From: an uncultured Clostridia bacterium
Lineage (GTDB): Bacteria; Bacillota; Clostridia; Christensenellales; Aristaeellaceae
DNA length: 12,209 nt
Reading direction: 5' to 3'
Assembly (NCBI GenBank): GCA_937906775.1
Contig: CALCUD010000070.1
Span: 1-12,209 of the forward strand
The first letter of the stretch is position 1. Every line of letters begins with the position of its first letter. Both the position numbers and the translations under genes were made by a program. A model generated the notes under the pieces. It was given only the letters and a program-made list of their open reading frames with translations, made no database searches and was not told the DNA's origin. Positions 1-5,587 of this stretch are shown one piece after another.

Positions 1-819
1 TATGCCATCAAATCCACATACCGGTCTAAAAATATCCATTTCTGTGAGCGCATTCATCGCGCCAATTGCCATGAGGTCAGATCCACACACCACTACGTCC
101 TTGTTCCTCGCATACCTAAACGCAATCTCTCTAGCCTTAAGCTCTGAATAATCACCATAACGTACCATCAGGGTAAGCCCTAGGTCCTCTTTAAGCTTTT
201 GCATTCCAAGTAAACGCTCCTCAGTATTATATCCATTTTTGTTCCCAGCAATATAAAGAACTCTCTTACAGGTATTTTCTAAAATCGTCTTTTTTGCCAC
301 CTCATACTGAGCCAAGGAATTGTCTACGCCTATACTGCTAGTAACCTCATTGGTAATCGGGCCGTCAACGAGTACACACTTAAATTCCTTTGACTCAACT
401 AGTTGATGCAGTGTGGTGTCATCCTTATTAATACCACAAATTATCAGCCCTGAGATGTTTTGCGACTTAAAATATCTCGTCATTTCTTCCGGTGTCATAT
501 GTGAAATCATAGATACAAAAAAGGTGATAATCTCTATGTTAAGCTCTAGCGCCATATTAAGTGCCCCCGAAAGATACTGCATAGTAATCTCATCAATAGC
601 CTGAGTTTTATCAGAAAGGCTTACTAAAATTGCTGCCCTTCCATTCTGCTTTGAAGAAAGCGCCGCAGCAACAGTGTTTGGCACATAGTTAAGCTCATGA
701 ATTGCCTTACGTACTTTAACCTTAGTTGCCTCCGACACGTATGGATAATTATTTATTACTTTTGAAACTGTTGAAATAGCAACTCCTGCATAAGCTGCAA
801 CATCATTAATTGAAACCAT
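1..819 (-). CDS. LacI-family transcriptional regulator (3' end cut by window edge)
   Basis: DNA-binding repressor of the LacI/GalR family, normally controlling sugar uptake or catabolism genes in response to a small ligand. The reverse-strand translation begins with a classic LacI helix-turn-helix (residues about 1-25: MVSINDVAAYAGVAISTVSK) followed by the hinge region with YVPNTVAAALSS at about 46-57. The periplasmic-binding-protein-like effector domain follows, with GLIICGI, CVLVDGP and VVVCGSDLMAIGAMNAL. About 273 residues are visible and the frame is open at base 1, so roughly 60-70 residues of a typical 330-340-aa protein are missing. The ATG at 819-817 overlaps the TAA of the upstream small membrane ORF (TAATG), so the two are probably translated together; a GAGG lies 11 nt upstream. 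The effector cannot be told from sequence, and no sugar gene is in view. Family assignment is firm; the ligand is unknown. Confidence 0.93.
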   Translation of the reverse strand, partial: MVSINDVAAYAGVAISTVSKVINNYPYVSEATKVKVRKAIHELNYVPNTVAAALSSKQNGRAAILVSLSDKTQAIDEITMQYLSGALNMALELNIEIITFFVSMISHMTPEEMTRYFKSQNISGLIICGINKDDTTLHQLVESKEFKCVLVDGPITNEVTSSIGVDNSLAQYEVAKKTILENTCKRVLYIAGNKNGYNTEERLLGMQKLKEDLGLTLMVRYGDYSELKAREIAFRYARNKDVVVCGSDLMAIGAMNALTEMDIFRPVCGFDGI

Positions 820-1001
820 TAGTGTATCTTCCTCTTCATAAATAAATGAATAATGCTGATTTCTGCAACAAGAAAAACATGGGCGATCCACAATGAAAGA
901 ACTACACCATTTGACTTTAGCAAATACTCTGTAAAAAATCCGTACCATGCCATCACCGATGTATATGTCATCGTCATTTCTTCATTAGGATCAAGCGCCA
1001 T
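819..1001 (-). CDS. Small single-pass membrane protein, coupled to the LacI regulator
   Basis: I do not recognise this 60-aa protein. It has a polar N-terminus (MALDPNEEMTMTYTSVM), an aromatic stretch, one hydrophobic segment (about residues 31-55, GVVLSLWIAHVFLVAEISII) and a basic end (KRKIH), so it is likely a membrane peptide with a positive C-terminal tail. I chose the ATG at 1001-999 because GAGG lies 5 nt upstream; an in-frame ATG at 1034 has no visible ribosome binding site. The stop TAA shares a base with the ATG of the LacI gene, which suggests translational coupling, and a good promoter lies about 60 bp upstream. It may be a genuine small protein, a leader ORF that sets repressor translation, or the tail of a lost membrane gene. 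The regulatory coupling is the main support for it being translated. Confidence 0.5.
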   Translation of the reverse strand: MALDPNEEMTMTYTSVMAWYGFFTEYLLKSNGVVLSLWIAHVFLVAEISIIHLFMKRKIH

Positions 1002-1057
1002 AGTAACCTCACAATAATTAATAACTAAACTCAAAAATCGTTTTCTGTAATAATTGT

Positions 1058-1087
1058 ATTATATCAAACCATGAATGTTTTCTCCAT
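1058..1087 (-). promoter_or_regulatory. Promoter for the small membrane ORF / LacI gene
   Basis: On the minus strand an extended -10 element TGATATAAT lies at 1066-1058. A weak -35 candidate (TGGAGA) sits 18 bp further upstream. It is the only good promoter between the terminator at 1141-1161 and the ORF pair, and it points towards them. The extended TGn motif could offset the poor -35. Confidence 0.55.
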
Positions 1088-1129
1088 TGTCACTGTTTAC
1101 ATACCTACATGCATATACTTACTTAACTC

Positions 1130-1161
1130 TAAAAGAAAAAACCGGTTCTAAAAGAACCGGT
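1130..1161 (-). terminator. Rho-independent terminator after the rlmD-GNAT-Abi remnant run
   Basis: A perfect 8-bp inverted repeat, ACCGGTTC - TAAAA - GAACCGGT (1141-1161), is followed on the minus strand by TTTTTCTTTT. It lies 16 bp after the stop of the 36-aa ORF and separates the rlmD-led transcript from the LacI promoter. On the plus strand no T-run follows, so it should act on minus-strand transcripts only. Confidence 0.88.
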
Positions 1162-1176
1162 GTACATGCACTATCA

Positions 1177-1287
1177 CTACTGAATATTATCTTTTAACAA
1201 TTTCTTAAATTCACATGGAAAACCTATTTTTTCTAATTCAATCTTTCCTACATATTTATCCATTAATGAGCAAACTTCATCATTCAT
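1177..1287 (-). pseudogene. 36-aa ORF resembling the C-terminus of an Abi_2 (AbiD/AbiF) protein
   Basis: This short ORF reads MNDEVCSLMDKYVGKIELEK and then IGFPCEFKKLLKDNIQ. The pattern LMxKY....I.L.xIGFP...KxLL resembles, from memory, the last 30 residues of Abi_2 abortive-infection proteins, which often end near a GFP-x-x-W motif; here the aromatic is Phe. Full Abi_2 proteins are around 300 aa, so this would be only a tail. Its ATG overlaps the TGA of the truncated GNAT gene (ATGA), which could be a true translational coupling or a chance product of the junction. The terminator follows 16 bp after its stop, as expected for the last gene of a transcript. I infer a remnant left by a deletion that joined GNAT to an abi gene; an independent small peptide is the alternative. 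Confidence 0.4.
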
Positions 1288-1610
1288 ACTTTGCCTCTTC
1301 CATAACCTTTTCCTCTAATGGAGTCGTCAACTATTACCCAGCCAAAACGAAGAACTTTGTTATCTCCATGAATATATCTCATGATAAAATGCCCAATAAC
1401 ACCATCCTCATCTGTAAACGCAATCCAAGGATAGAAATTATCTTCCTCTTTGCAATCACCGTTATCCTTCAGATATTTACTATCAACAATCTCCGCACTA
1501 ATTGGATAAGCTCCAAAATGATCTCCGCCCCACTTATAAAAAACCTCTTCATCCCGTATCCAGCTAACAATCTTTTTTGCATCACAACTCTTATATGGTC
1601 TTAGTCTCAC
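1284..1610 (-). CDS. GNAT N-acetyltransferase, C-terminally truncated (probable pseudogene)
   Basis: GNAT-fold acetyltransferase, which would transfer the acetyl group of acetyl-CoA to an amine substrate. The 108-aa product starts MRLRPYKSCDAKKIVSWIRD (typical MxLRPYxxxDA opening), carries GVIGHFIMRYI (central strand), then VLRFGWVIVDDSIRGKGYG: this is motif A with the R-G-K-G-Y-G pyrophosphate loop at about residues 99-104. It then ends after RGKV. Family members of this type usually run to about 150-170 aa and continue into the motif-A helix and motif B, which are missing, so the protein is probably inactive. The start is GTG at 1610-1608 with GGAGG 8 nt upstream, so translation signals are intact. 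Its 5' end shares GTGA with an alternative upstream frame, and its stop overlaps the next ORF (ATGA). A frameshift or deletion at about 1285-1300 is the likely cause. Confidence 0.8.
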   Translation of the reverse strand: MRLRPYKSCDAKKIVSWIRDEEVFYKWGGDHFGAYPISAEIVDSKYLKDNGDCKEEDNFYPWIAFTDEDGVIGHFIMRYIHGDNKVLRFGWVIVDDSIRGKGYGRGKV

Positions 1611-1661
1611 TTTTCATACCTCCACAATGTTAACTTTTCACATAATCTATCAAGGTCATTT

Positions 1662-1778
1662 TTATAATTCCAGAAACTTTGTAGTCGCATGAATACCATT
1701 TTGCCAGTCATTACTCTTGTCTGGTTCACCCTGACGTATATATTCATTTAATTCAAGTTCCCAATTATTATCTTTCAA
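1662..1778 (-). pseudogene. 38-aa ORF resembling the N-terminal segment of Fic-family proteins
   Basis: The ORF starts with TTG at 1778-1776 and reads LKDNNWELELNEYIRQGEPD and then KSNDWQNGIHATTKFLEL. The stretch LxEYIRQGEPDKxxxWQ.GI matches, from memory, the helical segment that precedes the catalytic domain in many Fic (AMPylation) proteins of Bacillota (EYIRQGEP...WQTAIGLQ). The Fic core HPFxxGNGR is absent, so no active enzyme remains. Its ribosome binding site AAGGAG sits in the last codons of rlmD, 7 nt before the TTG, so it would be translated from the rlmD transcript. A different open frame over the same bases (1607-1747, 46 aa) runs into the GNAT start, so an indel may have broken a longer reading frame. 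I see this as a gene remnant; a functional small antitoxin-like peptide is less likely. Confidence 0.4.
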
Positions 1779-1782
1779 GAAA

Positions 1783-3006
1783 TCACTCCTTGTTTACAGC
1801 CTTTATATCATAATACTCCTCTGCATCAATACCGACCTTAATATAGTCCTTCGCTGGTCGACATGTTTTCCGGGACAACAACACTATACTCTCGACATGA
1901 TCAGTATACGGGAACATATCAACCGGCTGAATCTTCTGAACCCTGTACCCGTGTCCTGTCAGCCATAGCAGATCGCGTTTCAGTGAATCCGGTCCGCATG
2001 AAATATAGACAATCCGCTTTGGTGCGAGTCGGATACACGCGTCCATGAACTGAACAGTACTGCCGCTTCTGGGCGGATCCATCATGACCACGTCAGCCTG
2101 TTTCCCTGCCTCTGCCATCCGCGTCATGGTTTCTCCGGCGTCTCCCCTGATAAATTCAACGTTTTTGATTTTGTTCTCTTTCGCATTGGTCTGAGCATCC
2201 CGGATCGCCGAAGGGTTCAGTTCAATGCCGATCACATGACCGGCTTCGGATGCTGCCGCCAATCCGATAGTACCGGTTCCGCAATAGGTGTCTATGACTG
2301 TTTCTCTGCCGCTCAACCCGGCAAAAGAGATGGCTATCCGATACAAGACTTCGGTTTGTTCCGGATTGATCTGAAAAAAGGCGTTCGGGGACAGTTGGAA
2401 TGTCAATCCGCATAACCGGTCGCGGATGAATCCGGGACCGTACAGGATGATGTTCTCCTCTCCCAGAACCATGGTCGTATGCTTTTTGTTCAGGTTCAAA
2501 ACCACCGTTGTTATTTCCGGATGTGCTGCTGTGAGAGCTTTAACAAAGTTGTTTTTCCCGGGAAAAGACGGCGCAGTCATAACAAGGATAACCATGATCT
2601 CCCCTGTCGCGAATCCCTTGCGGATCATAATATGGCGAAGCAAACCGGATTCCCGGTCTTCATCATAGACAGGAAGATGAAAGGAGCGGATCAGCATTCC
2701 GACAGTCCGAATGATCCTCTGGGCAGTCTGATCCTCGATCCGGCACTCATCAATATCCACTACGTAATGACTGCCGGTGCGGTAATTACCAATATGGATA
2801 TTCCCTTTGCGATCCCGGGAAGTCACGCGATGGACCTTGCAGCGATAATAGAGAGGATGATCCGCTCCGATGATCTTTTCCAGCGGAGCAAACTGCCTCA
2901 GCAGAATTTCCATGGCATTCTGCTTATCATCCAACGTCTTTCCGTACGTTTTGACGCACCCTGTACATCCGCCGCATTGCCCCTGATACCTGCATGCATT
3001 TTCCAA
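1783..3006 (-). CDS. rlmD: 23S rRNA (uracil-C5)-methyltransferase RlmD/RlmCD
   Basis: SAM-dependent methyltransferase that makes 5-methyluridine in 23S rRNA (U1939 in E. coli numbering; the Bacillota RlmCD type also modifies U747). The 407-aa product carries the family [4Fe-4S] ligands C5-x5-C11-x2-C14 and a fourth Cys at 88. It also has SPNAFFQINPEQTEVLY (about 206-222), the SAM loop VIDTYCGTGTIGL (237-249), GIELN, MMDPPRSG, the catalytic nucleophile in YISCGPDSLKRD (C337) and the general base in DHVESIVLL (E372). It lacks the N-terminal TRAM domain of E. coli RlmD. The start is TTG at 3006-3004: an in-frame TGA lies just upstream, and any later start would lose the first Fe-S cysteine. The ribosome binding site (GGAAG, 11 nt away) is weak. 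Its last codons hold the ribosome binding site of the next small ORF, and no terminator separates them. The unrelated Cys cluster member C17 is extra. Confidence 0.95.
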   Translation of the reverse strand: MENACRYQGQCGGCTGCVKTYGKTLDDKQNAMEILLRQFAPLEKIIGADHPLYYRCKVHRVTSRDRKGNIHIGNYRTGSHYVVDIDECRIEDQTAQRIIRTVGMLIRSFHLPVYDEDRESGLLRHIMIRKGFATGEIMVILVMTAPSFPGKNNFVKALTAAHPEITTVVLNLNKKHTTMVLGEENIILYGPGFIRDRLCGLTFQLSPNAFFQINPEQTEVLYRIAISFAGLSGRETVIDTYCGTGTIGLAAASEAGHVIGIELNPSAIRDAQTNAKENKIKNVEFIRGDAGETMTRMAEAGKQADVVMMDPPRSGSTVQFMDACIRLAPKRIVYISCGPDSLKRDLLWLTGHGYRVQKIQPVDMFPYTDHVESIVLLSRKTCRPAKDYIKVGIDAEEYYDIKAVNKE

Positions 3007-3043
3007 ATCATTTCACACTTCCGTTCCGAATCATCATCCGCAT

Positions 3044-3049
3044 ATTATA
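3044..3049 (-). promoter_or_regulatory. Candidate -10 element for rlmD
   Basis: A perfect TATAAT on the minus strand lies about 38 bp before the TTG start of rlmD, directly after the terminator of the HPt operon. The -35 region would fall within the terminator stem and shows no good match, so this may be a weak promoter or read-through may supply rlmD. Confidence 0.4.
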
Positions 3050-3090
3050 AAATGAGGTGTGTTGCCCCCCGTCGGGAGACAAAACACCTC
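3048..3090 (-). terminator. Terminator of the HD-GYP/HPt operon
   Basis: On the minus strand, GAGGTGT (3090-3084) pairs with ACACCTC (3060-3054). An inner stem GTCTCCC-GAC-GGGGGGC, with some G-U pairs, lies between them. ATTTTAT follows. It is 38 bp after the HPt stop codon, as expected for the end of that operon. Confidence 0.75.
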
Positions 3091-3127
3091 CTGTTCAATA
3101 TGAGCAAACCTTCCGTTGTGACCGGAA

Positions 3128-3481
3128 TCAGTCCTCCAACTGTTCCAGCGCATCTAAAAACAGCCTGTACTTGGCGTTTACTTCGTCCAGCAACCTGAAG
3201 TAATCTTCTGCCGGTATTCCGTTGCGGACTGTTTCACAAAGCGCTGAGGCAGATTCCGCCAGAGAGTTCAGACTCAGATTCAATGAAACGCCCTTGACAT
3301 TGTGGGAAAAGCGAAAAGCCTCTTCCCAGCGTTGTTCATCAAATGCCGCATTCATTTGAGAAACATCATCGGTCTGCGACATCTTGCGGAGATATTTGCA
3401 AATACGCTGTTCGGTCATCAGTCTTCCCATAGCTTCATCATAGTTACCCCCGACAACCTTATAAAACTCCTGAATTTTCAT
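3128..3481 (-). CDS. HPt (histidine phosphotransfer) domain protein
   Basis: A 117-aa stand-alone HPt protein that passes a phosphoryl group between a histidine kinase and response regulators. The four-helix HPt signature is FRFSHNVKGVSLNLSLNSLA at about residues 56-75, with the phospho-accepting His60 and the conserved Lys63-Gly64 (family pattern AHxLKGxxxNLG). Length is normal for a single-domain HPt. The ATG at 3481 has AGAGGAA about 6 nt upstream. It starts 19 bp after the stop of the REC/HD-GYP gene and shares its promoter, so it likely hands phosphate to, or drains it from, that regulator; a terminator follows. The partner kinase is not in the window. Confidence 0.88.
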   Translation of the reverse strand: MKIQEFYKVVGGNYDEAMGRLMTEQRICKYLRKMSQTDDVSQMNAAFDEQRWEEAFRFSHNVKGVSLNLSLNSLAESASALCETVRNGIPAEDYFRLLDEVNAKYRLFLDALEQLED

Positions 3482-3500
3482 CTTGTATTCCTCTTTATAT

Positions 3501-4595
3501 TTATTTTCTGGGAGGTTGAACCGAGGTGATCCTTAGTGTCAGTTCGCGGAACTCTTCTTTGGATTGGCTTAATGTTTCAAGCATCAGCGGACTGAAGACG
3601 CCGCACTGACCTTCCATGATCATTTGATATGCTTCTTCCGGTGTAAAAGCTCTTTTATATACGCGTTCAGTCGTCAGCGCATCGTAGCAGTCCGCAACGG
3701 AAACGACCTGCGCCACAAGTGGGATCTCATCCCCGGCGATCCCGTCCGGATATCCGGATCCATCCCATTTTTCATGGTGATAACGGCAGATTTGCCAGCA
3801 GAGACGGTAATAGGATTCATCCCACATATGGCGTGAATTTTCAAGGACCGTGCAGCCGTTCACCGTATGCAGCTTCATAATTTCGAATTCTTCCGGCGTC
3901 AGACGTCCGGGTTTCAGCAGGATCTCATCAGGCACCATCACTTTCCCCAGATCATGCATGGCACTGGCCATCGTCCACCCGTCAACGTCAGCAGCAGTAA
4001 TGTTAAGTTCCGGATGAGCGGAGCGGATCTTTTCGCTCAGAATACGTGTAAATCCCTTGACTCGGCGGACATGCGTACCGCTTTCGAGGCTTCGGGCTTC
4101 GACCACGTTGCCAAGCAGTTCGATCGTGTCTTCGTTTGTACGGGACAGCTGGATATTTCTTTGACGCAGTTCCTCGGTCTTTTCCCGGACTTTCTGCCTG
4201 AGATTGTTTCTTGCCGCGTACAAGGTGACAGCATTCCGAACGCGGTGCATAACCAGCGAAGGTGCGAACGGCTTGTGAATGAAATCGGTCACGCCATATT
4301 CAAGGCATTTTTCTTCTGTCTGGAGATCGCTTTCACCGCTGATGATCAGAATGGGAAAACGGTCTATTTCTCTTTCTTCCTGCAGCTTCCCGAGTACATC
4401 GAATCCGTTCATCCGCGGCATGACAAGATCAAGCAGCAAAACGGTGATCCGATCCCCGTATTTTTCGATAAGTTCAAGCACCTGCTCTCCGTCTTCGGCT
4501 TCAATAAGGTCGAAATGATCCTCCAGGATATCTTTGAGCATATCCCGGTTCATCTCAATATCATCAGCAATGAGCGCCAGTTGCTTATCTGCCAT
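3501..4595 (-). CDS. Response regulator with REC and HD-GYP domains (likely c-di-GMP phosphodiesterase)
   Basis: A cytosolic two-component output protein that probably hydrolyses cyclic di-GMP when phosphorylated. Residues about 5-125 form a receiver domain with acidic pocket D11-D12, phospho-acceptor D56 in LLLDLVMPRMNG, and Lys108 in FIHKPF. A charged helix (about 128-158) links it to an HD-GYP domain: LESGTHVRRV, catalytic H214-D215 in HDLGKVMVPDEIL, KPGRLTPEEFEIMKLH, HHEKWDGSGYPDG (273-285) and VADCYDALTTERVYK. All key residues are present, so activity is expected. I chose the ATG at 4595-4593 (364 aa) because GGAGG lies 10 nt upstream; a longer frame could begin at a TTG at 4634, which sits on the predicted transcription start. 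The gene is followed after 19 bp by the HPt gene. Some HD-GYP proteins act on 3',3'-cGAMP instead, which sequence alone cannot exclude. Confidence 0.95.
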   Translation of the reverse strand: MADKQLALIADDIEMNRDMLKDILEDHFDLIEAEDGEQVLELIEKYGDRITVLLLDLVMPRMNGFDVLGKLQEEREIDRFPILIISGESDLQTEEKCLEYGVTDFIHKPFAPSLVMHRVRNAVTLYAARNNLRQKVREKTEELRQRNIQLSRTNEDTIELLGNVVEARSLESGTHVRRVKGFTRILSEKIRSAHPELNITAADVDGWTMASAMHDLGKVMVPDEILLKPGRLTPEEFEIMKLHTVNGCTVLENSRHMWDESYYRLCWQICRYHHEKWDGSGYPDGIAGDEIPLVAQVVSVADCYDALTTERVYKRAFTPEEAYQMIMEGQCGVFSPLMLETLSQSKEEFRELTLRITSVQPPRK

Positions 4596-4639
4596 GTTTT
4601 GATCGCCTCCGGATGAAAATACGGACGGATTCAAATTGA

Positions 4640-4668
4640 TTTATATTAATTATACATGAGTTTTTCAA
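4640..4668 (-). promoter_or_regulatory. Sigma-A-type promoter of the HD-GYP/HPt operon
   Basis: On the minus strand TTGAAA (4668-4663) and TATAAA (4645-4640) are separated by exactly 17 bp. Transcription would start near 4633, giving a leader of about 40 nt that contains the GGAGG site. A second TATAAT-like hexamer lies inside the spacer. Confidence 0.7.
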
Positions 4669-4801
4669 AAAATGGAACATGTAATTATTCATTTTCTTGT
4701 TATTTTTGGCATTATTTTCCCTGCAAGCAATCAATGAATCACATTTATGCTGTACGGATGATCCGAAAATGCGGTTCGTCAGAGCATGCATCCGAAATAT
4801 C

Positions 4802-4830
4802 TTGTGCTTCATCTGCAGGAATGGTATAAT
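4802..4830 (+). promoter_or_regulatory. Promoter of the LytTR-DUF362-udp operon
   Basis: TTGTGC (4802-4807) and an extended -10 TGGTATAAT (TATAAT at 4825-4830) are separated by 17 bp. The start codon of the LytTR gene lies about 29 bp downstream of the -10 element, with GAGG between, so the leader is short. Confidence 0.65.
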
Positions 4831-4858
4831 TTGTAACAGGAAGTCGAGGTTGATGCTT

Positions 4859-5587
4859 ATGTTGCGGATTGCGCTATGTGAAGACAACGCCATTCAACGG
4901 ATCATGCTTCATGATATGATCGAAGAATTCCGCGCCTCCCGAAATATGAATATTCAGATTGACGAATACGCTGATGGTCAGGATTTGATCGACGCGCTTG
5001 GGACCGGTTCGGAATACGATATTTTCCTGCTTGATGTTCTCATGCCCCGTCTGAACGGAATTGAAACCGCACAGGTCCTGCGTAAAAGCGGCAACGATTC
5101 GCGCATTATTTTCATTTCTGCCGAGCGCGATTATGCAGTCGAATCCTATCAGGTCAACGCCTATTATTATCTTGTCAAGCCCGTGGATCCTCCCGTTCTT
5201 TTTTCCCTGCTGGACCGATGCCTTTCAGATGAAAAGACCGGTATCACGTTCATTTCCGTCAGCGCGTCTGACGGAATCCACACATTGCCTGTGAATGAGA
5301 TCCTGTATGTTTCCTCGAGCGATCGCCGCGCCCGGTATCATCTGACAGACGGCTCCGCGGTCGATTCCATTTCGCTCCGGACCTCCTTCCGCGTCACAAT
5401 GGAAAGCCTTCTCCGTCTCAGAGGTTTTCTCCTGTGCGGGGCTTCCCTTGTGATCAATCTGGCTCATGTCAGTGAAGTTACATGGGGTGAAGTCGTCCTT
5501 TTCCGCAACGGTGAAACCCTGACTCTTTCCCATGCCTCCGCATCGGCATTGAAAAAGGCTTTGAAAGACTGGTCTGCTTATGAATAA
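4859..5587 (+). CDS. LytTR-family response regulator (REC + LytTR DNA-binding domain)
   Basis: A transcription regulator of the AgrA/LytR type, normally phosphorylated by a membrane sensor kinase. The 242-aa protein opens MLRIALCEDN (acidic pocket E8, D9), has phospho-acceptor D59 in IFLLDVLMPRLNGIET, and Lys107 in YYYLVKPVDP: a complete receiver domain. The C-terminal part from about residue 130 fits a LytTR domain, with NEILYVSSSDRRARYHLTDG and then SISLRTSFRVTMESLL and the closing strands with SLVINLAHVSEV. The ATG at 4859 is preferred (GAGG 9 nt upstream); an ATG two codons earlier is also possible. Its end overlaps the next gene by 8 bp. No cognate kinase is in view, and the nearest HPt belongs to the divergent operon. 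Targets are unknown; autoregulation is plausible given the short divergent promoter region. Confidence 0.93.
   Translation: MLRIALCEDNAIQRIMLHDMIEEFRASRNMNIQIDEYADGQDLIDALGTGSEYDIFLLDVLMPRLNGIETAQVLRKSGNDSRIIFISAERDYAVESYQVNAYYYLVKPVDPPVLFSLLDRCLSDEKTGITFISVSASDGIHTLPVNEILYVSSSDRRARYHLTDGSAVDSISLRTSFRVTMESLLRLRGFLLCGASLVINLAHVSEVTWGEVVLFRNGETLTLSHASASALKKALKDWSAYE

Larger units (their letters stand above)
4596..4858. promoter_or_regulatory. Divergent intergenic region between two response-regulator operons
   Basis: These 263 bp separate two divergently transcribed regulators and hold one promoter for each direction (4640-4668 minus, 4802-4830 plus). The left half is very AT-rich with several A/T runs, a plausible place for regulator binding. 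LytTR proteins bind paired 9-bp direct repeats upstream of targets; I did not find a convincing pair by eye. Confidence 0.5.

Noticed and set aside
1215..1604. 129-aa plus-strand ORF opposite the GNAT remnant
   Set aside because: The minus strand has GNAT motifs and a good ribosome site; the plus reading has neither.
2479..3198. 239-aa plus-strand ORF opposite rlmD
   Set aside because: Runs antisense across conserved rlmD motifs and the HPt terminator, has no ribosome site, and its translation shows no recognisable domain.
3867..4616. 249-aa plus-strand ORF opposite the HD-GYP gene
   Set aside because: Antisense to conserved REC and HD-GYP motifs; crosses the promoter region of the real gene.
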